From the NCBI RefSeq assembly GCF_016909175.1, contig NZ_JAFBFI010000007.1:124001-188000 (forward strand): DNA of 64,000 nt. Direction: 5' to 3'. A program made the translations under genes and the position numbers. Of the stretch, positions 9,300-17,776 are shown one piece after another. Origin of the DNA: Peribacillus deserti. Lineage in GTDB: Bacteria; Bacillota; Bacilli; Bacillales; DSM-1321. The notes under the pieces were generated by a model that did no database searches, was not told the DNA's origin, and saw only the letters and a program-made list of their open reading frames with translations. Every line of letters starts with the position of its first letter. Position 1 is the first letter of the stretch.

Positions 9300-9848
9300 T
9301 TACTCCCACTGCTCCTCTTCAGCTATCTGCTGCAAGTCATCAAAAGTAATTTGATAAATGGGGTAAGGATGGGACTCAGCATATAACCTGGCATCCTGGT
9401 ACATAAATTTGGGAGACCCTTCACGTTCCTCATCATAAAAAATCAACAAGGCATCACTTTTCTTCATACAAAAATGGTTTTTTGTTTTTAACTGCAGAGG
9501 ACTTTCATAAGGTTTTTTAGATATCGAATCGACATAATCAGCCTGAGCTAAAATGGATTCGTAAAATTCCTTATTATTTTCATTCCAATTAGCTTCCTGT
9601 TCAAGATATGGAGTCAATACAGCGATTTTTAACTCAGGATATTCATTCTGCAGCTCGTAAACAGCCTCAGCAGCCCATAATTCGGTCCCCAGCTGGCCAG
9701 AAATCAAAACCCACTCTAAACCATCTTCAATAAGGCTGATCAAATGATTTGCAATTGCTTTTTTTATGTAAGCCACGCCTTGATGCTCTCTTTTAAATAT
9801 CCCCAATTCAAATCCTTTATAGCCTGTAATAAAGATATTTTTTATCAT
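9300..9848 (-). CDS. ypsA: YpsA, SLOG-superfamily protein (DUF1273)
   Basis: Protein of 182 residues beginning [18 protein letters not shown], with the nucleotide-binding type [13 protein letters not shown] segment and a late [12 protein letters not shown]. The SLOG superfamily binds nucleotide-derived ligands. YpsA next to gpsB is linked to division and oxidative stress in B. subtilis and Staphylococcus by published work. The start was set to ATG 9848 because GGGAGG precedes it; a longer frame would run through the cotD terminator. Confidence 0.9.
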   Translation of the reverse strand: MIKNIFITGYKGFELGIFKREHQGVAYIKKAIANHLISLIEDGLEWVLISGQLGTELWAAEAVYELQNEYPELKIAVLTPYLEQEANWNENNKEFYESILAQADYVDSISKKPYESPLQLKTKNHFCMKKSDALLIFYDEEREGSPKFMYQDARLYAESHPYPIYQITFDDLQQIAEEEQWE

Positions 9849-9872
9849 GGCAGCCTCCCTCATTAGGGAAAA

Positions 9873-9903
9873 TAAAAAATTAAGGGCTGGACAGCCCTTA
9901 ATT
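9873..9903 (-). terminator. Terminator of cotD
   Basis: On the minus strand ATTAAGGGCT and AGCCCTTAAT form a ten-base stem followed by TTTTT, starting about two bases past the cotD stop. Confidence 0.88.
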
Positions 9904-9904
9904 G

Positions 9905-10363
9905 TTAAAACCAGCATTTAGGTCTTGGCGGACATGGCGGCGGACACGGAGGCGGGCATGGCGGCATCATGGCCGGCGCCACAGGGCCTGGTCCGCAGAT
10001 GAACTCCTGATTCACTGCCTGGTTCACGACATTGGTCGTTTGCGGGAAAAAATGCTGGTGTTTGAATACATGTGTATTCACAATAGTAGTATTTGTCGGG
10101 TGAATATGCGGAACAATATGGTTAATGATATTTTCTTGAACATTTTGCTGCGTCGGGCTGACAACTGGTGCCTCCATTTGTGTTGGGCCGACTTGAGCTG
10201 GACTCACCTGCTGCGGCGGCATCATGGCCGGGCTCACCTGCTGCGGCGGCATCATGGCTGGACTTAGCTGCTGAGGCGGCGGACATGGCGGGCATGGCGG
10301 GCATGCTGGCGGCTGCATTGCCGGGCTGACTTGTGTTGGCAGCATAGGATATTTCTTTTCCAT
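9905..10363 (-). CDS. cotD: Inner spore coat protein CotD, proline-rich variant
   Basis: Spore coat structural protein. The middle and C-terminal part ([20 protein letters not shown] and [12 protein letters not shown]) matches the His-rich CotD core. Here it is extended at both ends by Pro/Cys-rich stretches: an N-terminal region with tandem PPQQVSPAM repeats and a C-terminal [11 protein letters not shown] tail. At 152 residues it is about twice the remembered B. subtilis CotD length. Expected to be made in the mother cell under SigK; a weak AC...CATA-type match lies about 50 nt upstream but is not convincing. Confidence 0.88.
   Translation of the reverse strand: MEKKYPMLPTQVSPAMQPPACPPCPPCPPPQQLSPAMMPPQQVSPAMMPPQQVSPAQVGPTQMEAPVVSPTQQNVQENIINHIVPHIHPTNTTIVNTHVFKHQHFFPQTTNVVNQAVNQEFICGPGPVAPAMMPPCPPPCPPPCPPRPKCWF
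10195..10290 (-). repeat. Tandem 30-bp repeats inside cotD
   Basis: Nearly identical 30-bp units (about 10207-10236 and 10237-10266, with partial units on both sides) encode ten-residue [10 protein letters not shown] blocks. They are in frame, so unit number can vary without breaking the gene. Confidence 0.85.
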
Positions 10364-10448
10364 AAAGTTTCCCCTTCCATCATAAGTTTATCTTACATTT
10401 ACAGATTATGATGAATGGGACGTTCGTGTACTGGTTAAATGCCCTATT

Positions 10449-10547
10449 TTACAGCAAAAACGAATAGAAGCTATCCTTTAAGGCAGAAAAAACAATCGCT
10501 GTTAGGCAGACAACGACAAAAAACAGGACTAAGATTGTTTTATACAT
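10449..10547 (-). CDS. Small single-span membrane protein, 32 aa
   Basis: A 32-residue frame starting MYKTILVLFFVVVCLTAIVF, nearly all one hydrophobic helix, then a short polar tail with KDSFYSF. AAGGGG lies six bases before the ATG at 10547. It sits alone between cotD and mrfB. I do not recognise it; size and position make a spore- or envelope-associated micropeptide possible, but no function can be claimed. Confidence 0.5.
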   Translation of the reverse strand: MYKTILVLFFVVVCLTAIVFSALKDSFYSFLL

Positions 10548-10663
10548 GGTATACCCCTTGATGTATGAGTGTATTTTTCGTTTATATTTTACACACTTTT
10601 ACAATGTGCGACAATAACTTTTTAGGATTTCCTCCAGGATTTTTTCTAGAGAATGAAGAATGG

Positions 10664-11923
10664 TCAATTTCCCGAAGAGCCTTCCTTCTTGATGAGTCTT
10701 TTAAGTCTCAAATCCAGCTCTTTAGCCGCTCTTTTTTCCTTTTGTTCAGAGGGTAAAAGAGAAAGGGCAATTTCAGTAAATTCCATAGCCTTTCTGTAAA
10801 GTTTTTGAGAATGCTCGTAGATCTTAGCCATTTCAATACAGGCTTCTATTTTCTCTTTCAAAAGGCCTTCCTTTACTACTGTTTCCCAGGCCTTTATCGC
10901 CTTATCCTCCTCCTTGTTCTTTTTCCATTGATAGGCTAAAGTGTGGAGGGCTGAAACGCGCTGTATATCATTATCTCCCTGTAAAACCTTATTATAGGCT
11001 TCAATGGCCGTTTCTTTCTCTCCGAGTCCCAGGTACCATCTAGCTACCTCATAAGAGGAAAGCTCTGAACCTTCCTTTTGTAGCAGCTGCCTTGAAAGAT
11101 GGGTATATAAAGTAATGAGCGTAAGCACATCGATTTCATTATGCCGAATGATTCCAAACATACCTTCAGGATCTTTTCTCTCTAAATAATCAAAATATAT
11201 ATACGGGGCCAGATATCCCGGCATATCATCCTGCCGCTCAATTCCTAGAATATTTTTTTCCACATTAATTAATTTTACTTTTTCCAGGTCGTTTTTCCAC
11301 AGCCTTCTGGACGCATGATAAAGATCAAAATGCCCGAACTGGGGCAGTCTTGGGACATGCTCTCTAATCAGGGTATGCCTTGTTTTAAGCTGGGGCCAAT
11401 CGAATGCTTTTCCGTTATAAGTAACTAGTGTATTATAGTTCACATTTTCTAAAAAACTTTGGTATAGCGGAACTTCTGCACCTGGATTAGGAAGAATATG
11501 CTGTCTTACCGTAACTCCATGGTCAGAAAAGAAGGCGTAGCCAAGCATAAAGATCGTATTGCCCGCCCCTCCGCCAAGGCCGGTTGTTTCAGTATCAAAG
11601 AAAAACATCTCTTCCGCATTTATGCCCTTCGATGAAAGCGGATGGCTGTAAGAGACTTCATTCCAAGCATCTATGGCGTTTTTCGCATCGTTAAATGAAT
11701 AGAGCCCATGCTGATATTCTAAAGGATAATGAACCTCTCTTATAAAACAATAGTCATTATCCATTTGGTATATATGAGCAGAGTTTTCCGTCCATTTTTC
11801 CATAAAAGGAATATCTTTGGTTTCAGCCTTTATTTTCGGCGGAGGAACCTGGGGCAGAGGATGTTCTTCTTTCGGAAGGCTCATATGCCCCTTAAGACGG
11901 CCAAGTTTATTTTTTAATGACAT
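10664..11923 (-). CDS. mrfB: MrfB (YprB), DEDD-type exonuclease for mitomycin repair
   Basis: Ribonuclease-H-like 3'-5' exonuclease of 419 residues. The first DEDD motif FFDTETTGLGG is at about 108-118; the LVTYNGKAFDWPQL segment and the later DVLTLITLYTHL region supply further catalytic acids. The C-terminal third is helical and TPR-like (repeated WYLGLGEKETAIEAYNKVL-type units). In B. subtilis MrfB works with helicase MrfA in a UvrA-independent excision pathway for mitomycin C adducts. Here the partner is about 540 bp upstream and separated by repeat sequence. Confidence 0.93.
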   Translation of the reverse strand: MSLKNKLGRLKGHMSLPKEEHPLPQVPPPKIKAETKDIPFMEKWTENSAHIYQMDNDYCFIREVHYPLEYQHGLYSFNDAKNAIDAWNEVSYSHPLSSKGINAEEMFFFDTETTGLGGGAGNTIFMLGYAFFSDHGVTVRQHILPNPGAEVPLYQSFLENVNYNTLVTYNGKAFDWPQLKTRHTLIREHVPRLPQFGHFDLYHASRRLWKNDLEKVKLINVEKNILGIERQDDMPGYLAPYIYFDYLERKDPEGMFGIIRHNEIDVLTLITLYTHLSRQLLQKEGSELSSYEVARWYLGLGEKETAIEAYNKVLQGDNDIQRVSALHTLAYQWKKNKEEDKAIKAWETVVKEGLLKEKIEACIEMAKIYEHSQKLYRKAMEFTEIALSLLPSEQKEKRAAKELDLRLKRLIKKEGSSGN

Positions 11924-11939
11924 CTGATCCTCTCACTTC

Positions 11940-12275
11940 TGTTAATAGCCTTGATACTTAAAGCGGTGTCGTTCAATTACGAGCCTCATTCTGAAATCGG
12001 CTCAGTCGTTAATTTTGGAGCTCTTATATTTGTACCAGCAGCTTACTCGCCGAATTGCGGATAAACCTAGTTGAAGCAGCGATTCTTTTATCAGCACTCC
12101 TTTATTTCGTTAATCCTTATTTTCTGCTCATAAATCTTGAATTTCAGCTCATTCATTTCGAAAAACACTACATTTATGTTCAGCAGCACTTTTAGACAAA
12201 ATACACAAAATTTACATATCATTCTTCGAAAAATTGAGCATTACAATTCACGGTACCCTGCTTCTTCCCATCCTT
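11940..12275. other. Non-coding spacer between mrfA and mrfB
   Basis: No supportable gene on either strand. On the minus strand it contains loosely repeated short AT-rich phrases (GAGCTGAAATTC, GAGCAGAAAATAAGG, ACGAAATAAAGGAG), similar in style to the degenerate repeats at 41020-41450. No terminator with a T-run was seen. Confidence 0.5.
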
Positions 12276-12284
12276 TAAATTAAA

Positions 12285-12463
12285 GCTCTGTTAAACTTGC
12301 CTGTTGATTGCAGCGAGAGGCACTCGCTTTCCGCGGGCGATCCGGGAGCCTCCTCGGCGTTGTACGCCTGTGGGTCTCCCTTGATCCGCTTTTCTGAGCA
12401 GTAGCCTCGCGCCCTCCGCTTTAATCCATAGTGTCAAAATCAACCTTGAACCTTAACATAGCC
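12285..12463. mobile_element. MITE-like element, copy 2 (about 179 bp)
   Basis: Shortest copy of the family. The left end is GCTCTGTTAAACTTG and the right end read inward is GGCTATGTTAAGG. A perfect 9-bp duplication TAAATTAAA lies at 12276-12284 and 12464-12472. The core has stems GGGAG/CTCCC (12344-12348 with 12376-12380) and GGCGT/ACGCC (12356-12360 with 12364-12368). The right duplication contains the mrfA stop codon. Confidence 0.78.
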
Positions 12464-12467
12464 TAAA

Positions 12468-14717
12468 TTAAAAGTGATCTAACAGCTCGATACTTCTTTG
12501 TTTAGCCTTTATGCCTTCAATTTCCATACCTATGCATGACGGGCAGCCATCGCGGCACTGGCATTTCTGTATAAGGTTTTTTGCTGCACCTTTTACATCT
12601 TCAAAGCGTTTATATACGTCCTCTGCTAATCCGATGCCGCCTGGATAATGGTCATATAAAAAAATGGTAGGAAGTCCTGTGTGGCTGGCCTTTATTTGTG
12701 ATACTACGTGAATATCGTTACGGTCACACATTACATGCACGGGGACTACGTGCTGCAGTACATTTGCAATTCCCATTAAAAGCTGCTCTAGTGTTTTTTC
12801 ACCGAGCTTCGGATCTACTTGTTTTAACTCCAGCCAGGCAGCACTTGTATGCAGTTCTTCTTCCGGTAAATAAATGGGTCCCGACCCGATGTTCTCAAAC
12901 GTCGTCAGTTTAATTTTTTTAAAAATGCTTGGAAGAATATTTATGGTCACATCGCCATAGTTAACGGACGTCTTTTCACGGTTTATGGTTTTATCTATTT
13001 CTAGCACTTTAAGCTGTACAGCAAGGTTCGCGTCTGTGTAATATTCCACGTCTACTTCCCTGACGTACGCTTTTTTGTGATCCCAGTCCAGTTTTTCCAC
13101 CTGGTACTGAACGCCTTGGTGTAAATATATCGCTTCATCATGAAGTAGAGTCATGGCGCTAAACCGGTCCATTTCACCGATTATTTTTACATTAGCCGTT
13201 TCTGACTGGTCTATAATCACAACGTTTTCCTGTGATGCCGAACGGAGGCTGATATTCCCGGCCGGGAATGATTGGTTTGCCCAATAAAATTTATCACCGT
13301 TGACATGGAGAACTCTTTCTTCTACCAGATATTCCATAATTTCTTTGACATCCATCGGTCCAAACTCTTCATTTTCATTAAATGGGAGTTCATAAGCCGC
13401 ACATTTTAAATGGTCGACCAATATAATTAAGTTCTCTGGGTTTATCCTGGCTGACTCTGGAGAACGATCAAAAAAGTATTCAGGATTTTGAACAATGTAC
13501 TGATCTATGGGAGTAGAGCTGGCAACCATTAAGATGAGGGCTTCGCCATGTCTTCTTCCTGCCCTGCCTGCCTGCTGCCAGGTGCTGGCAACGCTTCCCG
13601 GGTAACCTGTCATCACACAGACCTGCAGCTGGCCAATGTCTACCCCTAATTCCAGTGCGTTCGTACTAACAACTCCTATTATTTCTCCTTCCCTTAAGCC
13701 GCGTTCTATTTCCCTCCGCTGCTTTGGAAGATAACCACCTCTATAGCCTCTTATGGATTTTGCCCCAACCTGGCCTTTAACCAGTTCCTGTATATGGCTT
13801 AATATAATTTCTACTCTGACCCTGCTTCTAGCAAACACGATGGTCTGAATTTTATTCTTAAGGAATTCTTTTGCTAAATTGTTTACCTCTACCGTCGCAC
13901 TTTTCCTTATATTCAAAGGCTTGTTTATAATCGGCGGGTTATAAAATACAAAATGCTTCCTCCCTCTCGGTGCACCGTTATCATCTATTAAACGCATAGG
14001 ATTCCCTGTGAGCTGTTCTGCTAATTCTTGTGGATTGGCGATTGTAGCGGAAGTGCAAATAAAAATTGGGCGGCTTCCGTAAAACTTGCAGATTCGTTTC
14101 AGCCTTCTAATCACATTCGCAACATGGCTCCCAAAGACTCCTCGGTAAGTGTGCAGCTCATCAATTACAACATACTTAAGATTTTCAAATAAGCTGACCC
14201 ATTTCGTATGGTGCGGAAGAATAGCAGAATGAAGCATATCAGGATTTGTAATGACAATATGGCCGGCTTTTCTAACCACCTGCCGGATAGCCGGCGATGT
14301 ATCTCCGTCGTATGTATAGCTTTTTATATCTATTCCCATCTCGTCGATGATTTCGTTTAATTCGCTTTTTTGGTCCTGGGCTAATGCTTTTGTTGGAAAT
14401 ATATATAAAGCGCGGTTCGCGTCATTTTCAGCAATGGATTGTAGGACTGGGAGATTATAACAAAGAGTTTTTCCAGAAGCTGTAGGGGTAACTGCTACAA
14501 TGTTTTCGCCCTTTTGCAAGGTTTGAAAAGCAGTATACTGATGGCTGTAAAGCTCATTTATTCCCCTTTTCATTAGTGCAGTTTTAATTCTGTGATCTAC
14601 TCTCTCCGGCATTTCTTTTGTTTTGGCTTCCTGGGGGTTTATTTCGTGCCAATTGATAATATTTTCGTTTTTTCTTAGTTCTTCTATTAATTCGGAAAGT
14701 GATTTTTTTCTAAACAT
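12468..14717 (-). CDS. mrfA: MrfA (YprA), DEXH helicase for mitomycin repair
   Basis: Superfamily 2 helicase of 749 residues. TPTASGKT (motif I) lies at 77-84 and DELH (motif II) at 186-189; QQAGRAGRRHGEALIL is motif VI. The C-terminal MZB/DUF1998-type domain ends with four zinc-binding cysteines (about 719, 721, 725 and 728, in CQCRDGCPSC). In B. subtilis MrfA acts with MrfB on mitomycin adducts. The stop codon lies inside the target-site duplication of a MITE-like element, so the coding end appears intact while the link to mrfB was interrupted. Confidence 0.95.
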   Translation of the reverse strand: MFRKKSLSELIEELRKNENIINWHEINPQEAKTKEMPERVDHRIKTALMKRGINELYSHQYTAFQTLQKGENIVAVTPTASGKTLCYNLPVLQSIAENDANRALYIFPTKALAQDQKSELNEIIDEMGIDIKSYTYDGDTSPAIRQVVRKAGHIVITNPDMLHSAILPHHTKWVSLFENLKYVVIDELHTYRGVFGSHVANVIRRLKRICKFYGSRPIFICTSATIANPQELAEQLTGNPMRLIDDNGAPRGRKHFVFYNPPIINKPLNIRKSATVEVNNLAKEFLKNKIQTIVFARSRVRVEIILSHIQELVKGQVGAKSIRGYRGGYLPKQRREIERGLREGEIIGVVSTNALELGVDIGQLQVCVMTGYPGSVASTWQQAGRAGRRHGEALILMVASSTPIDQYIVQNPEYFFDRSPESARINPENLIILVDHLKCAAYELPFNENEEFGPMDVKEIMEYLVEERVLHVNGDKFYWANQSFPAGNISLRSASQENVVIIDQSETANVKIIGEMDRFSAMTLLHDEAIYLHQGVQYQVEKLDWDHKKAYVREVDVEYYTDANLAVQLKVLEIDKTINREKTSVNYGDVTINILPSIFKKIKLTTFENIGSGPIYLPEEELHTSAAWLELKQVDPKLGEKTLEQLLMGIANVLQHVVPVHVMCDRNDIHVVSQIKASHTGLPTIFLYDHYPGGIGLAEDVYKRFEDVKGAAKNLIQKCQCRDGCPSCIGMEIEGIKAKQRSIELLDHF

Positions 14718-14821
14718 CGTTCCACCTCTTTATACATCCATTTTACCGAATATTTGTTTGGCTGACTAGCTGTTCGTTTTAACAAAGATTGGAAATTTTT
14801 TCCCTTTCAGTATTTCTACAT

Positions 14822-15030
14822 AAAAAACTCCCGCAGTTTATGCGGGAGCCAGGCTGTCGACAAAGTCGACAGCTATTTTTTAATAATATTTAACCCTCAA
14901 TATATAGTGCTTAACTCTAAGAAAAGCCACCATATATGCAAGAAATAAATTGACAAACCTCTTCTTCGCAACAAAGTTTGTTTGAAATTGATTTTGTCTA
15001 CACTCTGACTCCCGCAGTTTATGCGGGAGC
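14822..15030 (-). repeat. Duplicated terminator hairpin flanking a small insert
   Basis: The same 21-base hairpin (CTCCCGCA..TGCGGGAG) occurs at 14828-14848 and 15009-15029 in the same orientation. Only the left copy has a T-run on the minus strand (a full terminator). Between them lies about 160 bp of AT-rich sequence ending in a second hairpin, GGCTGTCGAC/GTCGACAGC (14852-14872), with its own poly-A/T tract. The stem is the terminator of the alpha/beta hydrolase gene; the duplication suggests an insertion. No coding potential. Confidence 0.65.
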
Positions 15031-15035
15031 TCTTG

Positions 15036-15836
15036 TTAATGTTTTAACTTTGACAGCTTTATCCAGTTTTTTATAATCCGCGCAAGTTCTTCCGGTGTTT
15101 CCAGCATCCCCATATGACCTGCCTTTGGCAGCAGTTCTGTTTTTATATGGCTGTCTTCAACGGAAAAAACTTTCTCGGGTGGAATCACTTTATCCTTTTC
15201 ACCTGCCACTAATAACACCGGTTTGGAAGTTTCGCGGAGCACATGGTTCCGGTCCGGGCGGTTTCTCATTGCCATTAACGCTCCCTTTGCACCATTCACA
15301 TCTGTTCCGTATCCGATCTCTTTTACTTTACTGACCTTGTCTTTCAGCTGAGCTAAAGAATCCTTTGAAAAAAGATTTGGAATTAATCGATCCACAAAGG
15401 AAGCCAGTCCTCTTTCATCAATCAAATTCATGCTTTCTATCCTGGCTTCTTTAGCATTATCTGAATCTGGGAAAGCAGTTGAATGGATGAGTCCGAATCC
15501 CTTAAGCTTAGACGGAAATAGTTCCGCAAATGCCAGAGAAATATAGCCTCCGAGAGAATGCCCGAACATATACACTTGATCTACACTATGCTGAGATAGA
15601 AAATGATACAAATCACGGGCCATATCTGTGATTTCAATGGCGGAATCATCCGTTTTATTTCCACCATGCCCCCTTAAATTAACGCATAGGACCGTATAAT
15701 CATCCTTTAATAATGGGATTAGTTCATCCCAGTAATGGGCACTGCCGCAAAACCCATGAATAAATAATAACACTTCGCCTTTTCCTTCTTGGTTATATGA
15801 CTGACTGTTGTGTTTTAAAAAATTATTTTCGGTCAT
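15036..15836 (-). CDS. Alpha/beta hydrolase
   Basis: Serine hydrolase of the alpha/beta fold, 266 residues. The oxyanion strand FIHGFCGS starts near residue 25; the nucleophile elbow GHSLGG puts Ser at 94; AGEKDKVIPPEK carries the usual acid region and AGHMGMLE puts the catalytic His near 241. Esterase, lipase or C-C hydrolase activity is possible and the substrate cannot be named. GAGGTG precedes the ATG at 15836. I know of no counterpart at this point in B. subtilis. Confidence 0.88.
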   Translation of the reverse strand: MTENNFLKHNSQSYNQEGKGEVLLFIHGFCGSAHYWDELIPLLKDDYTVLCVNLRGHGGNKTDDSAIEITDMARDLYHFLSQHSVDQVYMFGHSLGGYISLAFAELFPSKLKGFGLIHSTAFPDSDNAKEARIESMNLIDERGLASFVDRLIPNLFSKDSLAQLKDKVSKVKEIGYGTDVNGAKGALMAMRNRPDRNHVLRETSKPVLLVAGEKDKVIPPEKVFSVEDSHIKTELLPKAGHMGMLETPEELARIIKNWIKLSKLKH

Positions 15837-16014
15837 TTCCCTGCACCTCAGTTCACCTTTTTGAAGTACTCTTCCCTCCCGGCCATTTTTATAAACAGAT
15901 CAGTATAATAGCAAATCTGTTCACCAGAGACGAAGTTCCTTCATAGCCTAATAATAAAAAGATATGCAGGATCACTTCTAGCATTTATATCTAACTAAAG
16001 AAAGGAGACAAAGG

Positions 16015-16482
16015 ATGAAACTGCCTGATCACTCATCCAAGCCGCCAAGAAAAGAACCGTTCTCTGAGTTAAGGAGTGCCTTTGATTTATTCTTTTCAGA
16101 GAAACCTATAAAAGGTATCTTACAATCCATGGACGAATTGTTCACACTCTCTTTTACAGAACGATCTTTCCCTCTGGACGTTCAGGAGAAAGATGACCGT
16201 TATATAGTCGCTGCTCAGCTTCCTGGAATTCCACGACAGCAGATAGATATTGAAATGCTTAAACAATCCCTTGTTATTACAGTCACCCAGCAGGCAGCAC
16301 TTGAAAAGAGAAATGATTTAAATTCTGACATCCATCGGGAACAATCCCTTAGAAAGATGTCTAAAACCATTTCTTTTAACAAACCGATTAATGATAAAAA
16401 TATAACGGCTAACCATAAAGATGGACTTCTCTTGGTTACCGTACCCAAAATTAAGGGCAAGAGAATTTCGATTTCTGAATAG
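16015..16482 (+). CDS. Small heat shock protein, Hsp20/alpha-crystallin family
   Basis: ATP-independent chaperone of 155 residues. The alpha-crystallin domain spans about 55-150, beginning PLDVQEKDDRYIVAAQLPG and including an IDIEMLKQSLVITV-type strand; the C-terminal IKGKRISI supplies an I-x-I-like anchor. The ATG follows GAAAGGAG. It is plus-strand and monocistronic, with a terminator behind it. Some Bacillus paralogues (CotM, CotP) are spore coat proteins; nearby spore genes make that possible but unproven. Confidence 0.9.
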   Translation: MKLPDHSSKPPRKEPFSELRSAFDLFFSEKPIKGILQSMDELFTLSFTERSFPLDVQEKDDRYIVAAQLPGIPRQQIDIEMLKQSLVITVTQQAALEKRNDLNSDIHREQSLRKMSKTISFNKPINDKNITANHKDGLLLVTVPKIKGKRISISE

Positions 16483-16491
16483 CGGTTAAAT

Positions 16492-16520
16492 GAGCCTGTT
16501 GTATCTAACAGGTTTCTTTT
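16492..16520 (+). terminator. Terminator of the Hsp20 gene
   Basis: AGCCTGTT and AACAGGTT pair around GTATCT, followed by TCTTTTT, ten bases after the stop. Confidence 0.78.
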
Positions 16521-16541
16521 TATGTAATCCTGAAAACATGC

Positions 16542-16567
16542 TAAAAAGCCGTGGATACTCCACAGCC
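16542..16567 (-). terminator. Terminator of yppG
   Basis: On the minus strand GGCTGTGGA and TCCACGGC form a stem with a short loop, then TTTTTAG; it lies just after the yppG stop. Confidence 0.8.
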
Positions 16568-16584
16568 TTAGTGCCATATTCTGA

Positions 16585-17226
16585 TCAGGTCGAAACTTTA
16601 AACAGTCCTCCAAATCCTTTTACGATAGAAGAAACTTGATTAACAGTATTCATCATCTGCCCTGCTGTAGACATCATTTTGTTGATGTCTATGGAGCCAT
16701 CCTGAGTTTTGAATTGATTAATGATTGAAGAAATACCCTGTGATTGCTGCTTTTGCATAAAATTTTGCTTTGGATACGGATTGGCAGGCAGCTGCCCTGT
16801 TTGTTTGGCTGGCCCGTAATTGTTTCCCTGCTGGATATTCAAAGGATTTTCAAAAGGATTCACCGCTTTCGGAGCAGAAGGGACAAATGGCTGCTGCTGA
16901 TTGATATGTCCCTGATACTGTCCTTGATAAGAATTGACAGGCAGAGGGAAATTCTGATGGTGCGGGATCGAAGCCTGGTATGGCTGCTGCCCATAATAAG
17001 GATTCAGATTACTGCCAAACGTGTCGTTCATGTAAGGCTGCCCCGGTCTGCCTGGCTGCTGAAAATAGGGCTGATACGCATTACCCTGGAAGCTCATCTG
17101 GTTCTCATATTGAGGCATCTGGGGCAAGTAGCTTTGTGCTGATACGTTATAATTCACAGCGGGCATAGCATTGCTTATATATCTCGGATCGTAGCTGGTA
17201 TGGCTGAAAGGGGATCCCATCATCAT
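16585..17226 (-). CDS. yppG: YppG-like Gln/Pro/Tyr-rich protein
   Basis: Protein of 213 residues with a long low-complexity N-terminal two thirds rich in Gln, Pro, Tyr and Asn (PYYGQQPYQASIPHHQNFPL) and a conserved helical C-terminus (GISSIINQFKTQDGSIDINK, then MMNTVNQVSSIVKGFGGLF). This is the YppG-like layout and the same place as in B. subtilis. The composition resembles spore coat or surface-associated proteins, but no activity is known. The start is the first of three consecutive ATG codons, behind GAGGATGGAG. Confidence 0.85.
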   Translation of the reverse strand: MMMGSPFSHTSYDPRYISNAMPAVNYNVSAQSYLPQMPQYENQMSFQGNAYQPYFQQPGRPGQPYMNDTFGSNLNPYYGQQPYQASIPHHQNFPLPVNSYQGQYQGHINQQQPFVPSAPKAVNPFENPLNIQQGNNYGPAKQTGQLPANPYPKQNFMQKQQSQGISSIINQFKTQDGSIDINKMMSTAGQMMNTVNQVSSIVKGFGGLFKVST

Positions 17227-17297
17227 GAGTACTCCATCCTCCTCATGGTATTAGCTGATATATTACTATGCAGAAGGCATAAAGGCTGTGCTTCTTC

Positions 17298-17678
17298 TCA
17301 GGATAAATGTAAATTGTCTTTTAAATGAGTTAATAAACCTTCAAGGGTATAACGAATGGATTGAAGCTGATTCTTAAATCTTTTTAGGCTTGTAGATGGG
17401 AAAAAGGCTTGCACTGAACAAGTAGAAACAAGCTCACCGGCCTGCTCAATCTGTTCTCTATAAATATGTTTGGGCTTTTCAAGCATCACGTATTCTTTAG
17501 CCATTTCTACCCATTTGTCTGAAAGGTTTTGTGCGCTTTCAGCAAAAGGACGAACTTCTTCAAAAAAGTCTCTTTCCTGTTTGTCAGCTTTTACTTCGTC
17601 AAATATTGCCTCGATTTGATCAGTGAGCTTTAACAGCTCTTCTGTGGCAGTTACCAGAATTGCATGTGTACTATTCAT
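17298..17678 (-). CDS. yppE: YppE family protein (DUF1798)
   Basis: All-helical cytosolic protein of 126 residues. Conserved stretches include KADKQERDFFEEVRPFAE and VQAFFPSTSLKRFKNQLQSI. The family has a solved helical-bundle structure but no assigned function. It lies between yppG and yppD in the same orientation. GGAGGTTATT precedes the ATG at 17678. Confidence 0.86.
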   Translation of the reverse strand: MNSTHAILVTATEELLKLTDQIEAIFDEVKADKQERDFFEEVRPFAESAQNLSDKWVEMAKEYVMLEKPKHIYREQIEQAGELVSTCSVQAFFPSTSLKRFKNQLQSIRYTLEGLLTHLKDNLHLS

Positions 17679-17776
17679 AAACAGAAATAACCTCCTTCAG
17701 CCATCTATTATATTTAATAATATAACTTTTGGCGAAGGAAGTTTAAAGAATGCAGTTAGCCATAATCAAAAAGAAT

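Noticed and set aside
9849-9917. N-terminal extension of YpsA
   Set aside because: The longer frame runs through the cotD terminator hairpin, while a strong GGGAGG sits right before the ATG at 9848.
10195-10290. Regular 30-bp repeats that might suggest a CRISPR array
   Set aside because: The units are directly adjacent with no spacers and lie in frame inside cotD, encoding PPQQVSPAM repeats.
16744-17142. 132-codon plus-strand frame opposite yppG
   Set aside because: Mirror of the Gln/Pro-rich yppG sequence; no start signals, and leucine/arginine-rich only because of the complementary codons.
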